From assembly GCA_024583055.1 (NCBI GenBank), contig CP102145.1, positions 2,092,662-2,156,661 of the forward strand: 64,000 nucleotides of DNA, read 5' to 3'. Numbering within the stretch: the first letter of the stretch is position 1; each line of letters begins with the position of its first letter. Below the pieces are notes generated by a model. That model worked only from the letters and a program-made list of their open reading frames with translations. It did no database searches and was not told the origin of the DNA. The DNA is from Streptococcus suis. GTDB lineage: Bacteria > Bacillota > Bacilli > Lactobacillales > Streptococcaceae. This document shows positions 9,967 to 17,956 of this stretch, piece by piece. The translations under genes were made by a program, and so were the position numbers.

Positions 9967-9973
9967 GGAGGTG
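9967..9973 (+). promoter_or_regulatory. Strong Shine-Dalgarno without a matching ATG
   Basis: GGAGGTG is correctly spaced (5 nt) for a start at 9979, but the codon there is ATC. The first usable start, TTG 9997, is 23 nt from the site. Confidence 0.6.
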
Positions 9974-9996
9974 ATTTTATCAGTCATACATTTATC

Positions 9997-11979
9997 TTGA
10001 TACTCTTATTGATTTTATTGATTGTGTCCAATACCCTTTATAGGCTCAATCCAAAACTGCCCCTGCCCTTTGTCCAGCTGCTCTTGGGGGTCCTGGTCGG
10101 TGCCTTGTTTGGTGACGAGACTGTGGGGATTGACGCCGGGCTTTTCCTGGCCCTGGTCATTGCTCCTCTCAACTTCCGTGAGGGACAGGAGAGTGATATT
10201 GAGAGTTTGAAGCGACATAAGTCCACTATTGCTTACTTGATTTTTCCTCTGGTCTTTTTGACCACTCTGGCTATTGGTGGCTTGGCAGGTTATCTTCTCC
10301 CTGTGGAAATTCCCCTGCCACTTAGCTTTGCCCTGGGAGCTGCCTTAGCTCCGACGGATGCTGTGGCCTTTCTGGCCTTGTCCAAACGCTTTAAGTTTCC
10401 CAAGAAGTTAGAAGAAATCCTGACCCTGGAAGGCTTGCTCAACGACGCGAGTGGCCTTGTTGCCTTCCAATTTGCCATCCTGGCCTTGACGACCGGGACC
10501 TTTTCCCTCCTGCAGGCCAGTGGGCAATTGGTCTGGGTTTTGCTTGCTGGTGCCCTTGTTGGCTTACTCTTTGTATTCTTGCACCGAGCGGCCGTTTCTA
10601 TTCTGGAAAAATTAGATGCGGCTGATGTTGCTGGGGTCCTCTTGCTGGAAATCTCCTTGCCTCTCTTGGCCTATCTAGTAGCTAGTTATCTAGGCGGGTC
10701 AGGCATTATCGCCGTCGTGATTGCTGGTCTTTTCCAGTCCAAGCAATTGAAGAAAATGTCCCTCTTTGATGCGCGTGTCAACCGAGTGACGTTCATTATC
10801 TGGGAAACCTTGAGCTTTATTCTCAATGGCTTTGTCTTTATCGTTTTTGGTTATGAATTTACCCGGATTGTCCAGCCGGCCTTGAAGAATCCCTTCATCA
10901 GTAATGCTTGGCTGATGACGACGGTCTTGGTCTTGACTGCCAGTCTCTTTCTGGTTCGATTTGTGGGTATTTTCCTGTTGAAATTAGTCAAGAAATCTGG
11001 CGATTACCAACTAAAGAACCTGCTTATCTTGACCTTTTCTGGAATGAAGGGCTCGGTTTCCATAGCAACCATTCTCCTGCTGCCGGAAGTGGATCAGACA
11101 ACCTACAGTCTCATCCTCTTTACGGTCGGCATGGTTACCCTCTTTAGTTTCCTGACCGGTCTCCTTGTCCTGCCCCTTTTAGCAGAACCTCGAACAGAGG
11201 CGACCATCCCAGAAGGTCCCGCACGCTTGGCGATTTTGAAGGAAGTGATTGATGTCTTAGAAATAGATGTGGAGCATGCCAACAATCCTAGTACTATCTA
11301 TGCAGTTATCGGTCAATACTATAAGCGGATGGAAAATCTGCAACGCCAGCTCATTCCTGTGGAGCGACGACGTGAAGTTGCCAAATTACGCTTGAAAATC
11401 CTAGAAATTGAACGAGCTGGTCTTGAAAAACGGTTTGAAGAGGGCCTGTTGGATATGTCTTCCTACCGGATTTACCAATCCTATCTCAGCGAAATGGAGC
11501 AGGACATCAACCGAGACTTGGTAGCTACCTGGACCTATCTCTTTATGATTGGTCGCCGGGTCCTGGCCAAGTGGTACCATGAATGGGTGGAATTGGTGAA
11601 AAACAAGGGACGATGGATGAAAGCTGACAATCAACATGGTCATCCAGACCTGTCAGATTTGTTTATTGCAAATACGGTTGATATCATTGCCTTCCTCAAT
11701 AGTTGCCAGTCAAACTATCCCAAGGACTATCTGACTATTCTCAAGCGCTACCGGGTCTACCAGTCCCAGCTTGTCTTGGCTGGGGTTCGAGTAGAAGACC
11801 TGATTGGTCGTCTCAAACCGGATAATTTGGAGGATTTGCTGCGAGGATTTTACTTGGAAAGGAAGATTGTGGCGGAATACGAGGCAGATCAGCTCATTTC
11901 TGATCAGGTTGCCAAGGACCTGCGCCGCAATATCAACCAGCTGGAAAGCTACAGTTTACGGGAATTTGATTCATTTTAA
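9997..11979 (+). CDS. Na+/H+ antiporter, CPA1 family (NhaP/YjcE type)
   Basis: About 12 hydrophobic segments in the first ~400 residues, with GAALAPTDAVAFLAL and EGLLNDASGLVAFQ as the ion-binding blocks of CPA1 antiporters, then a ~260-residue cytoplasmic C-terminal region. It would exchange Na+ (or K+) for H+ and affect pH and salt tolerance. TTG 9997 is the first allowed start. The frame is open back through ATC 9979, which has the ideal ribosome-site spacing, so the native start may have been ATG there. Length is 660 aa from TTG, or 666 from 9979. Confidence 0.88.
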   Translation: MILLLILLIVSNTLYRLNPKLPLPFVQLLLGVLVGALFGDETVGIDAGLFLALVIAPLNFREGQESDIESLKRHKSTIAYLIFPLVFLTTLAIGGLAGYLLPVEIPLPLSFALGAALAPTDAVAFLALSKRFKFPKKLEEILTLEGLLNDASGLVAFQFAILALTTGTFSLLQASGQLVWVLLAGALVGLLFVFLHRAAVSILEKLDAADVAGVLLLEISLPLLAYLVASYLGGSGIIAVVIAGLFQSKQLKKMSLFDARVNRVTFIIWETLSFILNGFVFIVFGYEFTRIVQPALKNPFISNAWLMTTVLVLTASLFLVRFVGIFLLKLVKKSGDYQLKNLLILTFSGMKGSVSIATILLLPEVDQTTYSLILFTVGMVTLFSFLTGLLVLPLLAEPRTEATIPEGPARLAILKEVIDVLEIDVEHANNPSTIYAVIGQYYKRMENLQRQLIPVERRREVAKLRLKILEIERAGLEKRFEEGLLDMSSYRIYQSYLSEMEQDINRDLVATWTYLFMIGRRVLAKWYHEWVELVKNKGRWMKADNQHGHPDLSDLFIANTVDIIAFLNSCQSNYPKDYLTILKRYRVYQSQLVLAGVRVEDLIGRLKPDNLEDLLRGFYLERKIVAEYEADQLISDQVAKDLRRNINQLESYSLREFDSF

Positions 11980-12012
11980 TAGTGGGCTCGTAAGCTAATT
12001 CAAATAAACAGC

Positions 12013-12038
12013 AAAAAACCAGGTTTTCCTGGTTTTTT
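12013..12038. terminator. Bidirectional terminator
   Basis: Perfect 11-nt arms AAAAAACCAGG / CCTGGTTTTTT with a 4-nt loop lie between two convergent genes and touch the stop of the minus-strand ABC gene. Confidence 0.9.
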
Positions 12039-12819
12039 AGTCTAATATTGGCTTGATAAAAATCCGTTCCTCCCCGAGTTCAATCAGTTCGACCTGATTG
12101 CCATAGAAGTCACCCAAAAGTTCAGGCGTCAGGATTTTCTCCTTTGGTCCTTGGGTCAAAACCTTGCCTTCCTTGAGCAGGAGGACATGGCTGAAGTTGC
12201 TGGTGATTTCCTCCGCATGGTGGGTCACAAAGATGATAGCAGGCGCCGTCGGTAGCTGACAGATATGGTCGATATGCTGGAGTAGGCGCTCACGAGCCAA
12301 GAGGTCCAGACCAACCGTTGCCTCGTCCAAAATCAAAATTGCTGGATTTTCCATAAGACTGCGGGCAATCAACAGCAGCTGACGCTCCCCCTGCGACAGA
12401 CTAGCATAGGTCCGCCCAATCAAATGCCCCGCACGAATTTCCCGCAACATGGCTGTGGCCTCATCGATTTCTGCCTGACCGTATTCCTTGTAAAGAATGG
12501 AGGACTTATACTTTCCTGTCAGGACAATCTGCTCTGCCGTCAGGTCGATAGGAAAACGTTCGGCTAGAAAGGAGCCAACCACACCGATTTTTGTACGGAG
12601 GCTGGGGATGTCCCCTCTGCCAAATTCAACTCCGAGAACAGTCAGGTCCCCAGACGATTTCCAAAATTCTGCCATGAGAATGCGTAGCAGTGTAGATTTT
12701 CCAGCCCCGTTGAGACCCAGGATGGCCCAGCGCTCACCTTCCTTGAATTCCCAGTTGATGTCCTCTAGTAAGTTTTTACCCTGTCTGCGGTAGCTGACAT
12801 TTTTCATTGAAATAATCAT
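12037..12819 (-). CDS. ABC transporter ATP-binding protein (YlmA-like)
   Basis: Single ABC ATPase domain of 260 aa: Walker A GLNGAGKST (about 38-46), signature LSQGERQ, Walker B ILILDEAT and the H-loop THHAEE. The start at ATG 12819 has GGAGAAGGG before it. The signature and layout are like YlmA, an orphan ATPase with no permease partner nearby, and none is adjacent here. Its substrate or partner cannot be read from the sequence. Confidence 0.88.
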   Translation of the reverse strand: MIISMKNVSYRRQGKNLLEDINWEFKEGERWAILGLNGAGKSTLLRILMAEFWKSSGDLTVLGVEFGRGDIPSLRTKIGVVGSFLAERFPIDLTAEQIVLTGKYKSSILYKEYGQAEIDEATAMLREIRAGHLIGRTYASLSQGERQLLLIARSLMENPAILILDEATVGLDLLARERLLQHIDHICQLPTAPAIIFVTHHAEEITSNFSHVLLLKEGKVLTQGPKEKILTPELLGDFYGNQVELIELGEERIFIKPILD

Positions 12820-12897
12820 AACCCTTCTCCTCATCTTTTTGACTATTTTACCACAGAATGAAAGGTTCAGCACATTTCTAGCAAATTTTAGAAATTG

Positions 12898-12906
12898 TGG
12901 TATAAT
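12898..12906 (+). promoter_or_regulatory. Extended -10 promoter
   Basis: TGGTATAAT lies 39 nt before the CorC-type gene, in the divergent gap to the ABC ATPase gene. Confidence 0.6.
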
Positions 12907-12945
12907 AGGAATGCTATAACTTTTATTTTAGGAGACATTCATATC

Positions 12946-14283
12946 ATGGAAGACCCCGGTAGTCAGACCATTTACATTCAATTACTTGTTTTGCTCTTGT
13001 TGACCCTGCTCAACGCCTTTTTCTCGGCTTCAGAGATGGCCCTGGTGTCACTCAACCGCTCTCGTGTGGAGCAGAAGGCAGCCGAGGGGGAGAAGAAGTA
13101 CATTCGCCTGGTTTCCGTCTTGGAAAATCCAAATAACTTCTTATCGACCATACAAGTCGGCATCACCTTCATCTCCATTCTTTCGGGTGCAAGTTTGGCT
13201 AGTGATTTAGGTGCGATTTTGGCCCAGTGGCTGGGCGATTCGGCTACAGCTCAGACAGTTGGCTATTGGTTGGCTCTGGCACTTTTGACTTTTATTTCCA
13301 TTGTCCTTGGTGAGCTTTATCCCAAGCGGATTGCCATGAATATGAAGGAAAATCTAGCAGTTGTGACGGCTCCTGTCATTATTTTTCTTGGCAAGATTGT
13401 CAGCCCCTTTGTCTGGCTGCTTTCAGCTGCGACTAACCTGATTAGCCGTATCACGCCTATGAATTTTGATGATGCGGATGACCAGATGACCCGTGACGAG
13501 ATTGAGTACATCTTGACCAAGAGCGAGCAGACCTTGGATGCGGAAGAAATCGAGATGCTGCAGGGGATTTTCAATCTGGACGAGCTCATGGCCCGTGAGG
13601 TTATGGTTCCTCGTACCGATGCTTTCATGGTGGATATTGATGATGAAATTGACGCCATTATGGCTGAAATTCTCAAGCAAAACTTTTCTCGTATCCCAGT
13701 CTACGAAGGCGATAAGGACAATGTGATTGGCCTGATTCATACAAAGAAAATCTTGGCGGAAGGCTTTACCAACGGCTTTGATAATCTCAAGATTCGCCGC
13801 ATCATGCAAGAACCTCTCTTCGTACCGGAGACAATTTTTGTGGATGATTTGCTCAAGGCCCTTCGCAATACCCAAAACCAAATGGCTATTTTGCTGGACG
13901 AATACGGTGGCGTTGCTGGTCTTGCTACCTTGGAAGACCTTCTGGAAGAAATTGTCGGTGAAATCGATGATGAGACCGATAAGACAGAAGTCTTTGTCCG
14001 TGAAATTGCAGACAATACCTTTATCGTTCAGGGGAATATGACCCTCAACGACTTCAATGAACATTTTGATATGGAGTTGGAGAGCGATGATGTGGATACC
14101 ATTGCCGGCTATTATCTGACAGGTGTGGGTACCATTCCAAGCCAGGAGGAAAAAGTTTCCTTTGAGGTGGACAGCAAGGGCCACCACCTGGTTCTCAGCA
14201 ATGATAAGGTGAAAAATGGTCGTGTGACCAAGCTGAAGATTCTTATCACACCGATTGAAGAAGATTCAAACGAGAAGGATTAG
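12946..14283 (+). CDS. CNNM / CBS / CorC_HlyC domain membrane protein (hemolysin-like)
   Basis: The 445-aa protein has an N-terminal CNNM (DUF21) membrane domain of three to four helices (about 10-180), two CBS repeats (about 215-335) and a C-terminal CorC_HlyC domain (about 350-440). CNNM/CorC proteins take part in Mg2+ or Co2+ export; the hemolysin name is historical. ATG 12946 (MEDPGSQT) is preferred over an upstream in-frame ATG close to the -10 box, with AGGAG at 12930-12934. Confidence 0.88.
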   Translation: MEDPGSQTIYIQLLVLLLLTLLNAFFSASEMALVSLNRSRVEQKAAEGEKKYIRLVSVLENPNNFLSTIQVGITFISILSGASLASDLGAILAQWLGDSATAQTVGYWLALALLTFISIVLGELYPKRIAMNMKENLAVVTAPVIIFLGKIVSPFVWLLSAATNLISRITPMNFDDADDQMTRDEIEYILTKSEQTLDAEEIEMLQGIFNLDELMAREVMVPRTDAFMVDIDDEIDAIMAEILKQNFSRIPVYEGDKDNVIGLIHTKKILAEGFTNGFDNLKIRRIMQEPLFVPETIFVDDLLKALRNTQNQMAILLDEYGGVAGLATLEDLLEEIVGEIDDETDKTEVFVREIADNTFIVQGNMTLNDFNEHFDMELESDDVDTIAGYYLTGVGTIPSQEEKVSFEVDSKGHHLVLSNDKVKNGRVTKLKILITPIEEDSNEKD

Positions 14284-14304
14284 GAAACTAGTCCTTCTTT
14301 TTTT
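14274..14304 (+). terminator. Terminator overlapping the stop of the CorC-type gene
   Basis: GAAGGATTAG and CTAGTCCTTC form a 10-bp stem (one wobble) around a GAAA tetraloop followed by seven or more T. The stop codon TAG is part of the 5' arm. Confidence 0.85.
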
Positions 14305-14362
14305 GCATTTTTATCGGAAATAGGCTAGACTAATAGCTTATTAAGAAACGTGGAGAAGTGCT

Positions 14363-14878
14363 ATGAGAAATTTGGTTGTATTTTTGCATTCGTCAGTAGA
14401 CGGCATGGTTGAGGGACCAAATGGTACCATGGATATTGGCTTTGTAGCTTATAATGAAGAATTGGAGGCGGTAGCCAATCAGGTCCTGTCTACTGTCGAT
14501 ACAATCCTGTGGGGACTCAAGACCTATGAGATGATGTATGGCTACTGGCCGACTATGCTGGACAATCCTGATGCTAGTGACCATGAGAGAAATCATGCTG
14601 CCTGGATTGAGAAGGTTGAAAAGTTGGTCTGCTCGACCAGCCTAGAGAAAGCAGGTTGGAACAATACGAGCTTGCTTAAAGGTGACATTGTTTGACAGTT
14701 GAAGCAGCTAAAAATGCAAGAAGGTGGAGATATTCTGGTCTTGGTGAGCTCACGTCTGGCTAAATTTCTCATGGAAGAAGGCCTAGTAGATGTATTGAAA
14801 TTAAGCATTTCTCCTGTATCTTTCGGTGGTGGATTCCGTCTTTTGGAGGGGATTACAGCAGAATTTCAGCTTCAATAG
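14363..14878 (+). pseudogene. DHFR/RibD-like reductase family protein, interrupted by one nonsense codon
   Basis: The reading frame begins MRNLVVFLHSSVDGMVEG and runs to TAG 14876-14878, a normal length (171 codons) for this family. A TGA at 14693-14695 (after LLKGDIV) splits it; the frame resumes directly with QLKQLKMQEGGDILVLVSS and reaches SFGGGFRLLEG, the family's C-terminal glycine motif (usually GGG.PLF). There is no frameshift, so the lesion is a single nonsense change. The first 110 aa alone would lack half of the fold. The family reduces pterin- or riboflavin-like substrates; the real substrate is unknown. Confidence 0.75.
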
Positions 14879-14963
14879 AGCCAGGTTCTGAAGTCTGGCG
14901 TGCTGGCTGTGACTTATGAGATAAAATAAAAATCCTGAATATAGGATTTTAAATAAAATTTGG

Positions 14964-14997
14964 TAAAAAGAAGAGGCATCCCGATTGGAATGCCTTT
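14964..14997 (-). terminator. Terminator after rplS
   Basis: On the minus strand GGCATTCC and GGGATGCC form an 8-bp stem (one wobble) around a 4-nt loop, followed by TCTTCTTTTT. Confidence 0.8.
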
Positions 14998-15029
14998 TTC
15001 TACCGATTAAGCTAGCCTCTGGGACTATC

Positions 15030-15377
15030 TTAACGACGGATTTCTTTGATACGAGCTGCTTTACCTTGAAGAGCACGCAAGTAGTACAATTTAGCACGAC
15101 GTACTTTACCGTAACGAACAACCTCAATCTTGTCAACACGTGGAGTGTGGATTGGGAATGTACGTTCAACACCTACACCACCAGAGATTTTACGTACAGT
15201 GTACATTTCTGAGATGCCTTGGCCTTTACGAGAGATAACAACACCCTCGAAAATCTGGATACGTTCGCGGTTACCTTCGACAACCTTAGCGTGAACACGT
15301 ACAGTGTCACCAGGACGGAAAGAAGGGATGTCAGTGCGAAGTTGACCTTCTGTCAAACTTTGGATCAATGGATTCAT
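15030..15377 (-). CDS. rplS: 50S ribosomal protein L19
   Basis: L19, 115 aa, sits at the 30S-50S interface. The sequence has the family blocks [16 protein letters not shown] near the start and [20 protein letters not shown] at the end. It is a single-gene unit with its own promoter (15464-15492), an ~80-nt leader and a terminator at 14964-14997. Confidence 0.98.
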   Translation of the reverse strand: MNPLIQSLTEGQLRTDIPSFRPGDTVRVHAKVVEGNRERIQIFEGVVISRKGQGISEMYTVRKISGGVGVERTFPIHTPRVDKIEVVRYGKVRRAKLYYLRALQGKAARIKEIRR

Positions 15378-15457
15378 TTTTTTCTCCTATCTTTGTCAAT
15401 CATAGGTGCTTTTAAACCCAGCGGATAAACTGTATTTTTGTGCGTCCATTACACACG
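15378..15457 (-). promoter_or_regulatory. L19 5' leader (candidate autoregulatory RNA)
   Basis: The predicted rplS transcript begins near 15457 and has an ~80-nt leader before the ATG. L19 leader RNAs are described in Firmicutes. The region holds short complementary segments, but I did not derive a full consensus fold, so the assignment rests on position and length. Confidence 0.4.
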
Positions 15458-15463
15458 AAAAAT

Positions 15464-15492
15464 ATTCTACCTTATTTTGATAGATTTGTAAA
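15464..15492 (-). promoter_or_regulatory. rplS promoter
   Basis: On the minus strand: -35 TTTACA, 17-bp spacer, -10 TAGAAT. The rest of the 349-bp gap to cshA holds the divergent cshA promoter and leader; nothing else was seen. Confidence 0.75.
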
Positions 15493-15608
15493 GTAATATG
15501 CTGGATCTTAGAAAAAAGTGAAAGAAGGATGGGCTCGGTTTTGGGACAAATCATGAAAACGTATTATTTATATTTTCAAGGTAAATCCCAACCTTTCTCT
15601 CGGGTTTG

Positions 15609-15617
15609 TGTTATACT
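15609..15617 (+). promoter_or_regulatory. Extended -10 promoter of cshA
   Basis: TGTTATACT lies about 110 nt upstream of the cshA start, leaving a ~100-nt leader. Confidence 0.6.
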
Positions 15618-15687
15618 GGATAAGTTGCAAGTCTGATGTCGGCTCGTTCGCGACCGATAGAATGTATTGTTACAAAAAAAGCCGTAT

Positions 15688-15708
15688 AAGACAGCTTCGC
15701 ACTGTCTT
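15688..15708 (+). promoter_or_regulatory. Hairpin in the cshA 5' leader
   Basis: A perfect 7-bp stem AAGACAG / CTGTCTT with a 7-nt loop lies 18 nt before the TTG start and about 9 nt before the ribosome site. No T-run follows, so it is not a terminator; it could affect translation or stability of the helicase mRNA. Confidence 0.5.
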
Positions 15709-15726
15709 GTTAGAAAAGAGAAAACA

Positions 15727-17298
15727 TTGAAATTTACAGATTTACAGTTGTCAGAAGACATTTTGCTTGCCGTTGAGAAGGCGGGGTTTGAAACACCATC
15801 ACCTATCCAAGAGCAGACCATTCCGCTTGCTCTTGAAGGCAAAGATGTGATTGGTCAGGCACAGACAGGTACAGGGAAAACTGCAGCTTTTGGTCTGCCA
15901 ACCCTCAACAAGATTGATATCGACAATCAAGCTGTCCAAGCCTTGATTATTGCCCCAACACGTGAGTTGGCGGTGCAAAGTCAGGAAGAACTCTTCAAAT
16001 TTGGTCGTGAAAAGGGTGTAAAAGTTCGCTCTGTTTACGGCGGTTCTAGCATTGAAAAACAAATCAAGGCCCTCCGTTCAGGTGCCCATATCGTAGTCGG
16101 TACACCAGGTCGTCTCTTGGACTTGATTAAGAGAAAGGCTCTCAAGCTTGACGGTGTTGAAACCCTCATTCTTGACGAAGCGGATGAAATGCTCAATATG
16201 GGCTTCTTGGATGATATTGAAGCCATCATAGAACGTGTGCCAGCAAGTCGCCAGACCCTTCTATTTTCTGCGACCATGCCTGAGCCAATCAAGCGTATCG
16301 GTGTCAAGTTCATGAAAGAGCCTGAGCACGTTAAAATTGCGGCCAAGGAATTGACCAACGTCAACGTGGATCAATACTATATCCGTGTCAAAGAGAATGA
16401 AAAATTTGACACCATGACTCGCCTCATGGATGTTGATCAGCCAGAATTGTCTATCGTCTTCGGTCGTACCAAACGCCGTGTCGATGAATTGACTCGTGGA
16501 CTCAAACTGCGTGGTTTCCGTGCGGAAGGGATTCACGGAGATTTGGATCAAAATAAACGCCTGCGTGTTATCCGCGATTTCAAGGGAGATCAAATTGATG
16601 TTCTCGTTGCGACAGACGTTGCAGCGCGTGGATTGGATATTTCAGGTGTGACACATGTCTACAACTACGATATTCCACAAGACCCTGAAAGTTACGTACA
16701 CCGTATCGGTCGTACAGGTCGTGCTGGCCAGTCTGGTCAATCGATCACCTTTGTTTCGCCAAATGAAATGGGTTACTTGGCTATCATCGAAGATTTGACC
16801 AAGAAGCGTATGAAGGGGCTCAAGCCTGCGACAGCTGAAGAGGCATTTGAAGCCAAGAAAAAAGTTGCTCTGAAAAAGATTGAGCGTGACTTCGCAGACG
16901 AGGCTATTCGTGGAAACTTTGATAAGTTTAAGAAAGACGCAGTTAAGTTGGCGGCCGAATTTACCCCTGAAGAGCTTGCTCTATATGTACTCAGCCTGAC
17001 CGTACAAGATCCAGATAGCTTGCCAGAAGTGGAAATCGCGCGTGAAAAACCACTGCCATTCAAGTTTGCTCCTGGTCAAGCCAAGGGCAAGGGTGGACGT
17101 GGAGGTCGCGACCGTGATCGTGGTGGCCGTCGTGACGGTGACCGAAATCGTGATCGTGGAGGACGCCGTGGAGACCGCAACCGTCGCGAAGACAAGTTCA
17201 AACGTGACAACCGCCGTCAAGACAACAAAAAACCACACCAACGCACCTCAAGTGAAAAGCAAACAGGCTTTGTAATTCGCAATAAGGGTGAGAGATAA
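15727..17298 (+). CDS. cshA: DEAD-box RNA helicase CshA
   Basis: ATP-dependent RNA helicase of 523 aa that takes part in RNA decay and cold adaptation. Motifs in order: Q-motif FETPSPIQEQ, Walker A AQTGTGKT, PTRELA, DEAD, SAT, then HRIGRTGRAG. The C-terminus is a long Arg/Gly/Asp tail (RGGRDRDRGGRRDGD and similar) that ends FVIRNKGER. The start is TTG 15727 (MKFTDLQLS), which matches the family N-terminus; a longer frame is not conserved-looking. The 5' leader is about 100 nt with a hairpin. Confidence 0.95.
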   Translation: MKFTDLQLSEDILLAVEKAGFETPSPIQEQTIPLALEGKDVIGQAQTGTGKTAAFGLPTLNKIDIDNQAVQALIIAPTRELAVQSQEELFKFGREKGVKVRSVYGGSSIEKQIKALRSGAHIVVGTPGRLLDLIKRKALKLDGVETLILDEADEMLNMGFLDDIEAIIERVPASRQTLLFSATMPEPIKRIGVKFMKEPEHVKIAAKELTNVNVDQYYIRVKENEKFDTMTRLMDVDQPELSIVFGRTKRRVDELTRGLKLRGFRAEGIHGDLDQNKRLRVIRDFKGDQIDVLVATDVAARGLDISGVTHVYNYDIPQDPESYVHRIGRTGRAGQSGQSITFVSPNEMGYLAIIEDLTKKRMKGLKPATAEEAFEAKKKVALKKIERDFADEAIRGNFDKFKKDAVKLAAEFTPEELALYVLSLTVQDPDSLPEVEIAREKPLPFKFAPGQAKGKGGRGGRDRDRGGRRDGDRNRDRGGRRGDRNRREDKFKRDNRRQDNKKPHQRTSSEKQTGFVIRNKGER

Positions 17299-17303
17299 AG
17301 TTG

Positions 17304-17332
17304 AAACTGCTTCCTAATTGGAGCAGTTTTTG
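17304..17332 (+). terminator. Terminator after cshA
   Basis: AAACTGCT and AGCAGTTT form an 8-bp stem followed by TTTTTG. The T-run overlaps the extended -10 element of the next gene. Confidence 0.85.
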
Positions 17333-17339
17333 TTATACT
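17331..17339 (+). promoter_or_regulatory. Extended -10 promoter of the leader peptide / GNAT unit
   Basis: TGTTATACT sits inside the terminator tail of cshA; the predicted start is near 17346. Confidence 0.55.
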
Positions 17340-17366
17340 AGAAGTAGTAAAACAGGAGGGTTGACC

Positions 17367-17405
17367 ATGGGCATTTTGACAATGGATAAAGCCTTTGTAT
17401 TCTAA
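17367..17405 (+). CDS. 12-codon leader peptide (MGILTMDKAFVF)
   Basis: A tiny ORF with a near-perfect ribosome site AGGAGGG (17354-17360, 6-nt spacing). Its last codons GCC TTT GTA TTC form the 5' arm of a hairpin whose 3' arm contains the ribosome site of the GNAT gene; the TAA stop lies in the loop. This is the layout of translational attenuators such as those before cat and erm genes. The peptide itself matches no arrest sequence I recall. A ribosome paused at or ending on this ORF would open the hairpin. Confidence 0.65.
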   Translation: MGILTMDKAFVF

Positions 17406-17420
17406 AAAACAATACAAAGG
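17392..17420 (+). promoter_or_regulatory. Ribosome-site-sequestering hairpin (translational attenuator)
   Basis: CCTTTGTATT (17392-17401) and AATACAAAGG (17411-17420) are a perfect 10-bp inverted repeat with a 9-nt loop. The 3' arm takes up the AAAGG part of the AAAGGAG site (17417-17423) that serves ATG 17429. There is no T-run, so this is translational rather than transcriptional control. Confidence 0.75.
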
Positions 17421-17428
17421 AGAAAGAC

Positions 17429-17848
17429 ATGATTACTTACAAACAAAATCCTCAACTCGACTTTCAAGCAGTCATTGAAATCTATGATTCAGTTGGTTGG
17501 ACAAATTATACTGACCGGCCTACCATGTTACAGAAGGCCTTGGAACATAGTCTGCTCGTTCTTGCGGCCTTTGACGGTGACCGTCTAGTGGGTCTCTTGC
17601 GAGCAGTTGGTGACGGGCAATCAATCGTTTTTATTCAGGACATCTTGGTTCTGCCAACCTATCAACGACAAGGGATTGGGCGTCATCTTTTGGAACAGGT
17701 CATTGCCTATTTCCCAGGTATTTATCAGCTTCATCTCTTGACGGACAATACTGAGAAAACACGGTCTTTTTATGAGGAACTTGGCTTTACAGCTGTTGAA
17801 AGATTGGACTGTGTTGCTTATACTTATGTAAAATTAAGAACAATTTAG
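17429..17848 (+). CDS. GNAT family N-acetyltransferase
   Basis: The 139-aa protein has the GNAT acetyl-CoA loop QRQGIGRHLL (about residues 89-98) after DILVLPTY, and the family's C-terminal FYEELGFTAVE block. The substrate is not readable from the sequence. Its ribosome site is held in a hairpin behind a leader ORF, as is usual for inducible antibiotic-resistance genes, so an antibiotic or a toxic amine are possible substrates by inference. It is a single gene ended by the palindrome at 17855-17876. Confidence 0.88.
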   Translation: MITYKQNPQLDFQAVIEIYDSVGWTNYTDRPTMLQKALEHSLLVLAAFDGDRLVGLLRAVGDGQSIVFIQDILVLPTYQRQGIGRHLLEQVIAYFPGIYQLHLLTDNTEKTRSFYEELGFTAVERLDCVAYTYVKLRTI

Positions 17849-17854
17849 AAATGG

Positions 17855-17876
17855 AGAGGCTGGTCGACCAGCCTCT
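17855..17876 (+). terminator. GC-rich palindrome, probable weak terminator
   Basis: A perfect 22-bp palindrome (half-site AGAGGCTGGTC) lies 7 nt after the GNAT stop. The following tract TTGCTTTG is poor in T, so termination may be partial. Confidence 0.5.
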
Positions 17877-17956
17877 TGCTTTGAGCAGATAATTTGAATT
17901 TCAAATCAAAAAGAGTAGAATATAATTATCAATAGTTAGTAACACGGAGAAAAACA

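Noticed and set aside
17855..17876. 22-bp perfect palindrome as a regulator operator
   Set aside because: Its position just after a stop codon fits a terminator better; no promoter overlaps it.
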